Position numbers and translations under genes: made by a program | Assembly (NCBI GenBank): GCA_963693085.1 | Contig: OY856409.1 | Coordinates: 241,743,058-241,807,057 of the forward strand | Origin: Alisma plantago-aquatica | Lineage: Eukaryota > Streptophyta > Magnoliopsida > Alismatales > Alismataceae | Reading direction: 5' to 3' | DNA: 64,000 nucleotides | The notes under the pieces: model-generated | What the model saw: the letters and a program-made list of their open reading frames with translations, nothing else | What the model was told of the DNA's origin: nothing | Database searches by the model: none | Shown: piece after piece, positions 11,220-23,872 of the stretch | How the letters are laid out: each line of letters opens with the position of its first letter | How positions within the stretch are numbered: position 1 is the first letter of the stretch

Positions 11220-12950
11220 GTGAAGACAGGATCTTAGCATTTGCGTGTACCTCTGAAAGGAAAAAATGAAATTGGTAAATATTCAACGTCGACAATTTAT
11301 TTTCTAAAAAAATAAAGTAAACTATGTGTCCACATTTAAAGAAATAGAAAATACAAAAAATCTAGTAAAGACTCCACTTAAGGGAGAACAACGAGTGGAA
11401 GGTGAGCCCAAGGAACCAGGTTGGGATGCCCTATTATGATTGTGAAAGGTACTAGGTACCCCCACCTTGTTCAAAATATTGGTATTAGTATTTGTATTAT
11501 AGTTTGTAGAAATTTTTGATTTCATTATATTAATGAAAATAAAGATAGAAAGCAAGGAAACACATATTAGATTTGTGAGTAATAGGGGACTAGATATGAC
11601 TCTGACTTTCCCATCATAGTCATTGAAGACTCTACTTTTTCCCAGTGGTGGAAACCAACACTATGAGGCTGGGTGGAAGGTTGGAAGTAGAGAGAGACAA
11701 AAAAGTAGAAATCAATTGCAAGAGATACTTTAATTAATCAAGAAAGAGATGTAGAGAAAAAATATAGTACATGGATTTCAGTATAGATGTGTAGCAATAA
11801 TTTATGGGATAATATATCAATGTGTACAATAACTAGTTTTTTTTATCATAGAATTTGTTTTTTTAAAGAGAGGTTAAGTAGTTTGAGAAAAAGTTGGAAC
11901 ATTTCTTATAAACTATTGGAGAAAATTCCACATAATCAGTTTAAGTACATGATTAATAAATTATAGATGCTAATTTAAACAAGAAGTCCTATTGCATCCT
12001 TGCCATCTCCAGAACCTTTTGATAAAGGAGAGTAGGTTGTGCTAGAAGAAGGATCTTCTAGTCACTTGGAAAATACGAAACAAAAGTAGAACTAAAGTTT
12101 GTTGTTTGACTTTAAGATAGTATAAATGAGCCATTAATGATAGATGATATGTGGGGTATTAATAGTAGTGAATTAGAATTTGGGGTTTTAGGGTTTTGGA
12201 GAGTAGGTTCTAGAAAAAATCTGGTAAAATGTTTCATCTTGGGCTCATGGAATCGGAAAAATATTGGACTCTACCAAATCACACACTAGAATAATGATGG
12301 ATTCTTCCTAGTGTCCCCATGATGGATATAAAAGTGATTCTATAATCAAGATTTTGTTATTGTTAGAAGATTCAAGATCTAGATCAGGTAGAAAATTACT
12401 TCGATCATGAGGTTGAGTTATAACAAGAATAAAATTTGATTACAAAAAGATGGTACGAGTAGAGATAAAATTTGGGGGACAATATACCCTTTTTGACAAG
12501 TTATAATGATTTCAAGGGATATTCCATTAAATTAATGGAGAAAAGAGAGGCAATTGAATTTTTGATGGGATCTAAAATTGAATGTTTATATTTAAGATAA
12601 TATGACGATTAAGTCCCTTGGGATTTGAAAATGAACATTATATTCAAGATAATTCAACTAGTTGCATTATTTAATAAGGATTATAAAAAACTCAAATAAA
12701 TGATAAATTAAAGATAATAGTAGACAAAGATACATTCCATGTGCAACCCTTAAACTCTATCCAATTGGTGAAGGAGTAGATTAAATAGGAAATAAATTTG
12801 AAAATGAGAATAAATGGGACGATATACATCATGATCCAAAGAGTATAACTAATATTGACTCGATTCTTAGATAAATGAAAGAAATGGGGTGTTACTTTTG
12901 CCCCTCTCATGACAGGGTTCGATATCTGAGTGAGATCCACAGGCTTGAGT
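11220..12950 (-). mobile_element. Decayed LTR-like copy, left member of a distant pair
   Basis: This region aligns in order with 31700-33000. Shared blocks include a motif around AGACTCCACTTAAGGG, GGTACTAGGTACCCCCACC versus GGTATTAGGCATCACCACA, GGGGACTAGATATGACTCTGACTTTCCC versus a close match, and GAAGGATCTTCTAGTCAC. On the minus strand it contains a form of GGTGCCTAATACCTTCCCC, which I associate with Tat-type gypsy LTRs. Boundaries are approximate because both copies are heavily diverged. Confidence 0.5.
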
Positions 12951-13259
12951 CAAGTTTGACCCCATGTTTGGTCATGAAGGGCCAAAAAGGTTGGACTCAT
13001 CGAGGGGTAATATGTTGAATTGTGAGTATGTAATATTTGAGGTCATTCATGTGCTTGATTCAAAAATATTGTCATCTTTCTCTAAAATCCAACAATAAGA
13101 TGTCGAAGCTATTTAAATTAATATAAGACATGGAAGATGGACCACGTTTAGCTTAGATATATAACTCTAAAACTGTAAGTAAGGAGTTTCTCCTGGTAAT
13201 ATTGGGTGTCTAAAATGAAAAGTACATACTCAGAGTTGGTCTTGGGATGAAATATTTAG

Positions 13260-13790
13260 AACCATGTGCTTCCTACTCAAAGTAGGGCTTTAGTTGAAAA
13301 GTTTAATCAGTAGGATTGAAAATGCAAAATGGTTCTCCTATATAGGATATGGCTTTAATGTATAACACTTTGCCTACTCAGATAGGACTTGTTATAGAGA
13401 GTTCATGTGAGTTTTACCTACATGATGCATTCTTATTCAAGGCTTCCTGCTCAGATAGGTCTTTTAATGATTAAATAATAACATTGCCTACTCACTATAG
13501 GGCTTTATTCATGGATGTGATATAATTTAAGTTCATGATCCAAGACCCAACTATGGGCTTCTTCATGTGCTAGGGATATAATGAGCACAAGCAGTCGAGT
13601 TAAGGTCTTAGAATGGGAACCAAGATGGCTAGCCATTGAAACTAGAATAGTTTAAGGGCATATTCCAAGACATTATATTATAGTTTCAAGTCACGATTCA
13701 TGACCATATGGCACCATTTAATTTCATGACCTAGGGTCAAAATGATAACATGATGCCTACTCATTATAGGGATTTATGTTTTAGATGACT
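13260..13790. repeat. Dispersed short repeats, CCTACTCA...ATAGGGCTT motif
   Basis: Variants of TGCCTACTCAnnATAGGGCTTT occur near 13275, 13372, 13449, 13485 and 13758, unevenly spaced. They lie between the left LTR-like region and the integrase remnant, so probably in the 3' non-coding part of the minus-strand element. Confidence 0.5.
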
Positions 13791-14169
13791 TATATTCAGG
13801 TGAAAACTTTAAAACTCATGCTATGCTTGAGATCAAAAGATTGAAATTGAGTAAGTGGACCACATTTGAAGATTGTAGATATGAAAGGTGATCAGGCCCA
13901 AAACACAGTCATAAATTTCCCATCCTCATAGTAGGTGAGTTTTTCAAATTTTGAGTATAGATTTGGAGATAATAGACTTTTCAAAACTTTTTCATATTGC
14001 ATTCAGTTTTTTTGAGTTTTTTTGGTAATTTATATAATTTTTAGAAAGTAAATAGAAGTTTAAATAACAATCTGGAGAACCACTTTTTATTCATTTTAAA
14101 AACATTTTTCTTAAAGGGGAGGATGAGGAGATGTCATGCATCATCCTCAACCTCTTATTTCTAACTGAA

Positions 14170-14787
14170 GGTGGTGACAAATGCTCAAACTCAATCGAAT
14201 GTAGGGATTGTTACACCAGTTGGAATTTGAGATGATTGTCTTTCTAAGGATCTTTATTAGATCCTCATTTGTAGCATATATAACTCCATTCATCTAGGGG
14301 TTTTATGGTGACAATCAATGATGTTTTATTACCAAGGATCTCAGACACACCTTGACATATTTGGTGATGAAGATTGTAATATAGTATGATACGGGTTCGT
14401 GTGAAATTTCACACTGCATATAATGCTTTTTGAAGACGTTTGATCACTTTTTGAGCTAAAGAGGCGATGGTTAAGAAGGCTTTGACACATTTGGTAAAGA
14501 ATTTGATTGCACCCAGAATGGAGACATGCATTTGATTCTTTAGGATGTATCTTTTTTTATCAAGTAAATAATTTAGGTAGATAAAGTTCAAGCATTTGTC
14601 ATGTTTTTTATCTGGTTAGATAGTGCATGTATATAATCACCATATATTTGGTAGACTTGGCAGTTCCAAACATATTGGTAGCAATCCATTTCAATGGTGT
14701 TTCAGTAGTCTCCCATAAGATGTATCTCCTTTGCAACCATGACCTCTCTCATGTGTATACCATGTGATCCTCCATGGATATCCTTCA
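14170..14787 (-). pseudogene. Ty3/gypsy (Tat/Athila-type) integrase remnant
   Basis: Reading leftward from 14787, the zinc-binding domain is recognisable (His-Gly, Gly-Ile-His, Trp-Asn-Thr-Ile-Glu-Met-Asp-Cys, then Cys-Gln-Val-Tyr and Tyr-Ile-His-Ala). The core follows with a form of Ala-Ile-Lys-Phe-Phe-Thr-Lys-Cys-Val-Lys-Ala near 14520, and later Ile-Lys-His-His and Met-Asn-Gly-Val-Ile-Tyr-Ala-Thr-Asn, equivalent to the conserved ...MNGAVEAANKN block carrying the catalytic Glu; here that Glu is replaced. Many stops are present. It is cut at 14788 by the left LTR of the Athila-like element, and its upstream part should lie to the right of that element. Confidence 0.75.
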
Positions 14788-16660
14788 TGATCGGTTACAC
14801 TTTCGTCTTTTTGACTCACTCATAACAGAAATTTTAATGAATGTTTCATAACTCTTTCCTAATAGAAAATTATCCGAATAAACAAATAATTATTTTAAAA
14901 TCTTTAACTTTGCACTTAGTCACCAAATACACTATCATGACTAAGTTACCTTTGAAAATACAAAAAAATTGACTCAAAACCATGAATCTTTGTAGACAAC
15001 CTAACAAACTTGAAGGTCGGTCATTTTTTATAAAAAAGATCTCAATCAAGGAACATAATTTACCATAAGTACACCTCCAAGGTCCATCAAAGAACCAAAC
15101 TCAAAGAGCTTGGTGGTCAATCCATTGAAGTGGTGCATCAATAACAATACTAATCAACCTCACAATCGATTAACCTACCAAAATGCTATCAAACACCAAA
15201 TCAATGGAGTTTAAATGGATACAAGCTTGATACAAAATTAGTCGAGCTACAAGATCGATAACGAATCCATCAAGCTATTTCTTATCAAGCCACCATCGAC
15301 CTCCATGTCGATAGTTCCCATAAAGCCTATCAAGCTTCAAACTAGGACTAGAGATGAAGCAACCACAACAATAGGCATCCTTAAGAAGTTTGACTTGCCT
15401 TCTATGAAGAATAAATGGAGCTAAAGACCCATTAACCTTACGGGTTGATGGTTAAAAGACCAAGGGTCAGTGCCACATGGACCAATCACATTTCAACAAG
15501 GTGTTGGTCAAACCCTATAAATAGGACCTCAAAGAATCAACCACAAGTCATTTTGTTTCTTAAGAACAAGTCGAGATGCTATTGTAGAGATGAAGACCAA
15601 GACTAGTCTGATCTACTTAACTAGTTGTATTGACCTTACAAGAGCGATCGACCTCTAGTCTTTCCACTGTCCACTTTAACCATTATTTTGATAGAAGCAA
15701 CTTGATCAAGTTCAACTAGTAAAAGAAGTAGAAGTGATTGACCTCTCCAATGTCAATTGAGATATTGATTGACCTATCCAAGGTGATCGACCTCTCTATA
15801 TGATTCATTCAAAATGTGGGTAAATTGATCTTTAGACTTGATCTACCTGTGTATGACCTCTTCTCCCTTCTCTTGCTATTTCAATACTATATTTTGAGAA
15901 CTACGGCTTGTTCTGTTATAAGTTGATTCTTTCTAGAACAATGAGTGGATAACCATTATCTAGGGTTGGGAGTAGCCATTAGTTTCTCCCAACCAAGCAA
16001 CGTTTCCTTCTTCTATTTGGATACATGTAGTCTTGTAGTTTTATTTTCGTACTCCTATTTAAATGCATGATTGTTTGATCAACAACCTTCTTGTGATTTC
16101 TAATTTGAAAAAATCTAGATAATAACTTCAAGAAGACCTAGAGTACAGATTATTAATGAGATAGAAGAGTGAGGAATTACTATAGAAAATTTATACCTTA
16201 AACCTCGATCTACTTGGATCTTGAGAGAAGGAAGATGTAGATATCTTTTAAGTGTACTTGCCAAATATGTCTAGAATATATATAAATGGAAGAGAAGATT
16301 TTGCATGGATGAGGTTGGTCTAATTGGTGAAATCAAATCTAAGTTCCATTTTGTTGTATGCACAATTATCTTCAATTCGTTTGATATTTCATCATTTTGA
16401 TTTACTGTATTAAGTAGATTAATTTGTTCTTGAACCTGAACACCAAATTCATCCCTTTTGATTTGACTGAACTAAGCCAAGACTTTTTTTCATGTCATTG
16501 TTTTTCCTTATCCTTGCGTTGACTCTGTATTATTGCAGTTTACTATGTATTAAGTTGTGAACTCTCCTGATGTCGGGTAAATGTATAAAAGTATGATATA
16601 TTTGACTATGGAATTTTGCCTACACATGTGACCGACATTCAAAAGTGAATATGTTTGGAA
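14788..16660 (+). repeat. Left LTR of the Athila-like element
   Basis: It aligns with 23873-25690 throughout, for example GACTCAAAA(C/T)CATGAA, ACCTCTTCTCCCTTCT, TATCTAGGGTTGGGAGTAGCC and CTTCTTGTGATnTCTAAT in the same order. It starts near TGATCGGTTACAC. The 3' limit is judged from where the two copies stop matching. Confidence 0.8.
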
Positions 16661-16889
16661 CCACATTTAGGGATAAGGAAACAAACAACCTCTAAGAACA
16701 TGAAGTCTACTTAGATTTAGTCAGTTGTATAAAGTCATGGATTAATTACACACGCCTTGTAGTTCAATCACATTATATCTTGAAAATTTGCTTGTGTGTC
16801 TAGTTACTAACCTTCACTCATTCAATATTTTTAGGTAGTAGAGTGATTCATTTTTCCTGAAGACTTTTTTTCTCTTTTAATCAAGAAGT

Positions 16890-18650
16890 GATGTCTTCTC
16901 AAGGAGGAGCAAGGCAAGGGCCAAAATTTGGCCCCCCTCTGTGTTCTTTAGCAGCTACAAAAGCAAACAAAATTGACAACATGTGTTGATCCCTCAAGTT
17001 GAAATGACAAATTTCAGGCTAAAATCATCCTTCTTGAATGTTATTCAACAATGAACCTTTAAAGGAATCCTAGTTGAAGAAAACATGTATCACCATCTAG
17101 ATACTTCTACAAACATTTGGGACACCCTTAAAATCAACAGAGATCCATAGGAAGTAATCTACCTCAAAGTCTTTTGATTCTCTCTAAGAGACAAAGCTCA
17201 TGCACGGTATCAGAGTATAAAAATGAAGGAATCATAGGTTGGAAAGCTTTGATAGAGGCTTTTGGAAACGAGTTCTTTCCAATCGAGAAAACTATACATT
17301 ATAGAAATAAGATTTCCCAGCTTGATACAAAATTCTGGTGAGAATCTACATGAAACTTGTGAAAGATACTAAGAATATTAAAAAAGGAGACTGCATCAAA
17401 AATTTGAAGACCTATATCAAGTGACTACCTTTTATAATGGTTTCACTTTAGGAGAGAGAAATCTCTCAATGTTGTTGCAAACAATGATATCATGGGGCAT
17501 AATGCTAAGCATTTTAAAGAAATTGTTAATAATATGGTAGCAATGGAAACTAGGCTAGACTATAATGTGGGACAATTGGGATGACATCCGTTATTGATAC
17601 CATTTTTGAATCAAAACTACTTGATAATATGAATGTCAAGCTTTATAAAATGGCCATGGATATTCAAAATTTAAAGGAAATTAACAGTAGGGAATGGTAT
17701 TGCACAGAAACAATCATGAAGTATGTTACTTGTGATGAAAGTGGACATGAGGTTGATCATTGCTTGTACACTCATGAATCAAGAGATCAACAATGTGAAC
17801 CCATATAGAATGTGACTTATGTGAATAACAAAATGCCATAACACCCTGGTTTCTCATATGATAACATAATTGTGATAGTGACCTCTTATCAGTTGAACTA
17901 GCCTTCTGAATCCATCTAAAGAGAACAAGCCATAGGAACTTATGTGAATAAAAAAATCCCATAACACCATGGTTTCTCATATGATAACATATCTATGATA
18001 GAGAGCTATAATCAGTTGAACTAGCATTCTCAATCCATAAGAAGAGGACAAGTTGTAGGAAAAGGAAACCCTTTAGGTTTCCCACAAAACAATATTAGAA
18101 TGCCAAACAAAGAAAGAAATTCCAATGGTCTGCCAAGAGGAAGTCTATCACAATAGCAAGAGAACTCAATAAATTAGTTGAATCTTCTTACCTAGAGCTT
18201 GGGGTAATGCATCCAGAGTAACAATGACCTCATGAAAAAATATGCAAGAATAATTGGGGACTATGAGTACACAGATTGGTGACTTGCAGCAACATAAAAA
18301 AATGATGGACCTACAATTGGCTTCCATAGCCGCATCAATCGAGAATCTAACTAGCCAGTTTCTATCTAGCACTGAACAAAACCTGAGGAATGAAAGTGCA
18401 AGAATGGAGACACTGATATCTCTGGAACCACTCAGAGTACACGTCCTCCAGCCAAACCTATGATTGAAGAAGAAGATGACCCATCAACTCATATTGAGGA
18501 GGTTATTCTAGCAAAGAAGAAGTCATGAGGAACAACAAGGGCAATTCCCTCAAGAAGATATGCTGAATACTATTTTGAAGCTCCCATCCCTCATTGATTA
18601 ATCAAGAGACAACATGAGGAAAGATACACAAAGTGTCTAGACACCATCAA
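16890..18650 (+). pseudogene. Athila-like gag remnant
   Basis: A start-like ATG at 16890 (Met-Ser-Ser-Gln-Gly-Gly) leads into frames with many stops. The block Phe-Ser-Leu-Arg-Asp-Lys-Ala near 17190 matches the conserved FPFSLRDKA region of plant gypsy gag. The open piece 17581-17808 holds a zinc-knuckle-like Cys-Asp-Glu-Ser-Gly-His-x4-Cys, followed by Asn-Pro-Gly-Phe-Ser-Tyr-type repeats downstream. Gag would form the particle; this copy is dead. Confidence 0.7.
17817..18062 (+). repeat. 123-bp tandem duplication within gag
   Basis: Two copies start at 17817 and 17940 with TTATGTGAATAA, and share CATAACACC, GGTTTCTCATATGATAACAT and CAGTTGAACTAGC. The 123-bp period is a multiple of three, so the duplication would have been frame-neutral when it arose. 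Confidence 0.85.
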
Positions 18651-18969
18651 ATAGGTACATCTTGATATTCCCCTTCTAGATTACATTGATGAAATGCCAA
18701 CATATGTCAAGTTTCTAGAGAAACTTTTAACCAAGAAGAGGTAAAGAGGAGATATTAAAATTGTCATCCAGTATAGAATTTCACCCCCTGCATTCATTCT
18801 ACCATGCCAACCAAGTAGAAGGATCTTGGTGTGTGAACTATCCCATTTTTTAGGGGAGACACCATTGATAGATATGGTCTAGATGACTTAGATGCAAGCA
18901 TTAGGCTTATTGTGCACTCTAAATCAATAAGGTTTGGTTTGAATGACAATTTCTTCTAGTATGATGATC

Positions 18970-19210
18970 TAGTTAACTGATAATTCATGCAACATACCAG
19001 TTGGCTTGGTCGAAGACGTCCCTATTCAGATTGGAAATTTAGTTTATTCCATGTGACATATGCATCATCAACAATGTTGATGATCATATATGTCCAATGA
19101 TTTTTAGTAGAACCTTGCTCAATACCACATAAGTCCTAATTAATGTTGCATACGATTTAATTACCATTAGAGTAGGCAAAGAATGCATTGATTTCAATGT
19201 GCTCTAGCAT
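18970..19210 (+). pseudogene. Athila-like protease remnant
   Basis: Translation gives Gly-Leu-Val-Glu-Asp-Val-Pro-Ile-Gln-Ile-Gly near 19000, then Pro-Met-Ile-Phe-Ser-Arg-Thr-Leu-Leu-Asn-Thr-Thr and Val-Leu-Ile-Asn-Val near 19110-19170. These are equivalent to the conserved GIVEDVLVKVG and PLILGRPFLATARALIDV blocks. Several stops lie between them. Confidence 0.7.
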
Positions 19211-19799
19211 ATGAAGGGACCCTCACCTGTGGATACAAGCTATTTTGCTTATTGATGCAACTAGTTGTGTGTTGAGATCCAAGCACATTATTTCATTGTG
19301 GATCCTCTAATTAGATACCCTAGTGATCCAACTTTTGGTATCTCCAATCTAGAAGTAGAAGAAATTCGGCATATCTTGAAGAAACATAAGAAGAAGAGGA
19401 ACATCCATAAGGAAGGATTGAGATAGATAATACATCTTCCTTTAGAGAGAACCAAAGGATACATCAGCACCAAAACCCCTTCCAAATAAATTATATTTGT
19501 AAAGGATTGAAATATAGATTGATGAGATGAGAAATGATATTACCATCAATTCAACTCTCCCATCTAATCAAAAAGAACAACTTCTTCAAAGTATTCGACT
19601 AAGAAGGAAAGCTCTCAACTATTGTATTGATTATATCAAGGGACACAGTACAACTATCTTCATGCTTGTCATTGATTTGGACGAAAATTCCAGACCATGC
19701 ATCTAAAAATAGTGAAAATTAAACCATAAATGTGTGAGGTTGTGCTCTAGGAGGTGAGTAACGTATATGACACTATCATCATATATTCTATCAGATATA

Positions 19800-21000
19800 G
19801 TAACTAATTTAGCCCCATTCATATCATACCAAAGAAAGGTGGTGTCACATTTGTCAAAGGAAGTCATGGGTAGGAGTTAGTCACTCACATTGTTGCATTT
19901 TAATGTATGTTCTTTGACTACCTATGGTTGAACGCTACCCCAAAGAAATATCATTTCCCACTAGCCTTCATCGATCATGTTCTTGATTTCATGACACAAC
20001 ACACTCATTTTTTCTATTTGTATGGATATTCTAGTTTTTATCAAGTCCCCATTCATCCATGCAATCAAGAGAAAACAACATTCACTTGTCTATATGGTAC
20101 TTGCACGTTTTGACAAATGCCATTCAGCCTCTGCAATGGCCCACCCACTTTTCAAGGGTGCATATTATCTTTCTTCACCAATTTCATCAAAGTGATCATG
20201 GAAGTGTTCATGGACAACTTTTCCATATATGCATCCTCATTTGAAGAATGTTTGCAGAACCTATCCTGAGTAATCCAAAGATGTGAAGAAAAACAACTAG
20301 TCCTAAATAGGGAGAAGTGCCATTTTATGGTACATGAAGGCATTATTCTAGGACATAAAGTTTCTAAGGCTGGAATCGAGGTTTAATAGAGTAAAATGGA
20401 AGTCATATCCAAACTAGTACCCCAATTCTCTATTTCTTTCATCAGAAGCTTTTTAGGCCATGTTGGCTACTATACATGATTTTATCAAATATTTCTCTAA
20501 ATATCTAAACTGTTGTTCAAGCTCTTGGTAAAAGACACTTCTTTTATTTGTTATGAAGAATTTATTAAGGAATTTCACACTTTGAGAAAAACCCTTTGAT
20601 CAGCACCAATCATGCAAGCTCCGGAATGGGAGAACTCCTTCGAGCTCATGTATAATGCTAGTAACTTCTCCATTCACGAAATTCATGGGGAAGAAAAAGA
20701 TAAAAAGCATCACATGAATTACTAAGCTGGAAAACTCTTGATGAAGTATAAGTAAATTACACCACTAGTGAAAAGAGATGCTCGCCATTATTTATGCTTT
20801 CAAAAAAATGCAATCATACTTTTTGGGGAGCAAACTCATGGTCTACATGGACCATGGGATGATCAATAATCTAATGCAAAAGATGGACAGTAACCCCGCC
20901 TATTACATTGGGATCTTCTATTACAAGAATTTTGCCACAAAATCATTGACAAAAGGGGTTCAAAAACATTGTGTGGACCACTTTTCCTAGATTTGTGTGG
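19800..21000 (+). pseudogene. Athila-like reverse transcriptase and RNase H remnant
   Basis: RT begins near 19815 with Pro-Ile-His-Ile-Ile-Pro-Lys-Lys-Gly-Gly. The open piece 19907-20113 carries His-Phe-Pro-Leu-Ala-Phe-Ile-Asp, Leu-Tyr-Gly-Tyr-Ser-Ser-Phe-Tyr-Gln-Val-Pro-Ile and Glu-Lys-Thr-Thr-Phe-Thr-Cys, hallmark gypsy RT blocks. RNase H follows from about 20610, with Leu-Ala-Ile-Ile-Tyr-Ala-Phe-Lys-Lys near 20780, Tyr-Met-Asp-His-Gly and His-Cys-Val-Asp-His-Phe-Ser at the end. Stops and shifts occur between the blocks. Confidence 0.85.
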
Positions 21001-21129
21001 AGGATAGTAGATCCTTTCCCATTGATTAAGCTTACAGAGATGAGTCAATCATAGATATTTGCACTAGAGCCAGTAACATCTTCACATGTAAATTTTTGTA
21101 ACTATCTAGCTTGCCAACAATTGTCTCCC

Positions 21130-21950
21130 GATATGTCTTACAACCAAAAAAAGAAATTATTTGATGACTTGAAGAAGTGTTATTGGGATGATCCACTCTT
21201 TTTCAGAAGTTTTGCTGGTGATTTTTATAGATGATGTGCCTCTAATGAAGAAGATCATTTTGTTATCGTGAAGTTCCATTCATCTCCATATAGAGAACAT
21301 TTGGGAGTTGAAAATATTGCAATCGAAGTTTAGCATTATGGATTCTAGTGGCTATCCATCTTTAGAGACTCACAAGATTATTTGAAATCATGTGATGGAT
21401 TCAAGAGAATGAAAAATATTAGTAAAGAAATGAAATGCCTCTACTGACTGGATTGAGTTTGAAATATTTGATCTTTGGGGGATAGACATCACGGTACCTT
21501 TTCCTGCCTCTTTTAGAAATCAATATCTTTTTGGTCATTGTCAGTGATGTATCATAATTGTTGGAAGTTGTGGCTTCACATGTATGTAATTCAAAAATAG
21601 ACATGCATCCTTTTACCAAAATTATCTTTCCATGATTTGGAGTACCCCATACAATGATATGCTATGGTGGTTATCTATTATTATCATTTCTTCCAAGTTT
21701 TTGAGCTTCTTGAAAATTTAAAAGATCTATACCCTCTTATTCCTAGTCCTTTCGATGAACCTTTTCATAAGATCTATCGTAAAGAAGCAGAACAAGCTTA
21801 GTTTCCAACAATAGATTTACCTCAGTCTATGCAGATTCATCCTTCTCCTCTAGATTCACAACAACTAGGATCTATATCTTCTTTTGTACTGTCGCGTGAG
21901 GTTGTAGGCATCTTTAACATGTAGGATGAGCCCTAGAAATTTCTAATTTG
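21130..21950 (+). pseudogene. Athila-like integrase remnant
   Basis: The zinc-domain region reads His-Ser-Ser-Pro-Tyr-Arg-Glu-His-Leu-Gly near 21280, then Gly-Phe-Lys-Arg-Met-Lys-Asn-Ile-Ser-Lys-Glu-Met-Lys-Cys-Leu near 21400. The core begins with Phe-Asp-Leu-Trp-Gly-Ile-Asp near 21475, the first catalytic Asp region. It then decays and catalytic residues further on are not identified. Confidence 0.65.
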
Positions 21951-23872
21951 TGGACCAACACCTGACTTTGACAATTTTGACTGGAGTACTTGCTGTGAAC
22001 TCTCACATGCTAACCTCATTTTCATAATGATACATCTCTATGAAAGAAATGATTGTGTTGTGTTCCCCATCATTGATTTGGTGGTTATGAAAGATGACCT
22101 CATAGATACTCTCAAGCCTTTTGGATATTGCCTTATGGAAACATATCAATTCCTTATGACCTTGATGATGTCGACATGGTTGGACCAGATATGAAGAACG
22201 ATCTTTGTGACCAAGAAAACTCTAGGTAAAAGGAGTTGCTCATCCATCTATTGTATATGTCTATTCTAGGATATATATTCCTACCTTTTTTACACGACAA
22301 TCATTGGATGTTACGGGTAATTTTTACTACATAACACATGGTTATTTTCTATAATAGCTCATATTTTGTGTTTAGTTTTGTGGGTCCCAAGCATTCTTCA
22401 TTAATAGAGAGTGTACATGATTGCATGAATGACACCTACAACAGAGGAAACATTCCTCTTATTTTCCATTATGGAAATTGCTACAACTCTCAAGGCACGA
22501 AGAAATGGGTCAAGACCCAATCTTTTCACCCCAACTCACAACAAAGATGTCTTCAAATGATTGTAGCTTTTAGATTCTATGTTGGATGTATTTCATATTT
22601 GTTCTTCATGTTCTAGTAGAAGAATGTCATGGATAGAACTACCATTGGCTGCACTTAAAACTGTTCAATGATGCTTCTAAATTTTGAATGTGAAAATGAA
22701 GGTCGCTCTCACTAAGTTTAATTGACAATTTCACATGATTGCATTTTATTTCTTATTTTCTTACTCTGAGGATGCAGTTTGTTGTAAGTTGGGGGAGTGT
22801 AATCTAATGAGATTGGTATCAATAGTATCGACCAGTTTTCATGTTTACTTTCTTCATTTTGTTTTCACTTTTCTTTCATAATTTTTCAACAACATTTTGA
22901 AATTTCTACCATGTATAAAATGAAGATGATCAACTCTTCTCTCCTAAGAACTTAGTACTTGTTATATAAGATACAATTGTACAAATCAATGTAAAGAAAG
23001 AATGAGGGAGGAAAAAATTTCATATTCTCATTTTGATGATGAAATTGCTTTCATATCTTTCTCTAAAAAAAATATTACTTATTCTTTTAAACTTGGTTCC
23101 AATCTTAGAACATCATCAGCAGGTTCTTGCTAAAATGCTAAACAAAGTAAAAGATAGAGTCATATTCAAATAAAAGACAAACAATCATGGAAAAGAAAAG
23201 GATACTTCGTCTCCTACTACACATCTACATCATTCAAATAACCAAAAAAAGTCAGGAATAAAAAGTAGAGTGTGAATAAAGAATCAGAGAGTTTTGCCCA
23301 TCTTTTAGTCAAAGGATCAACCCGAATGTTGTATAGTTGTTCTAATGAATGCACATATTTCTCCTTTTTTTGTTTCTATGACCAAAAAAATACACACTCT
23401 TATTTCCAATAGTGTTCATTAAAGATATAGCAATCTGGGGTAGATGTACTTAGGATGTGTAATCACTATGCTAAAACCAACTTGTTTGTAATGTGCGAAC
23501 CACTTTCCTAGTTAACATACCTATAGTTGAATGACCTAAATAAAGGAAAGGGATATCCACAAGCCTTCCAAACTACCCAATTATCCACCACTTACCAAAC
23601 CATAAAGAAAAGAGTGAAAGCTACTTTTGCTAGAGAGATATGTGTCAAAGATAGCATACACGCCATCAAAATTAGATTGCCAATGAATGATCTTTTGAAG
23701 CATGATGTTTTAGGAGGCAAGGTTGTTTTGAAGAATTGGAATATGTTTTGATAAGAGGTTGGCATCAAAACCTCTATTAGGGTATTAGTAATATCATACT
23801 TCTCATTCTACCTTAGATGATGATTTTATGTTGTTATCTTGAGGACAAGCTAAATGCTAAGTTTAGGGTAGT
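21951..23872 (+). other. 3' non-coding or env-position region of the Athila-like element
   Basis: This lies between the integrase remnant and the right LTR, where Athila elements may carry an extra (env-like) frame. Only short open pieces remain (for example 22338-22616 and 23527-23751) and none has a domain I recognise. A weak purine-rich stretch lies before the LTR at about 23860-23872. Confidence 0.5.
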
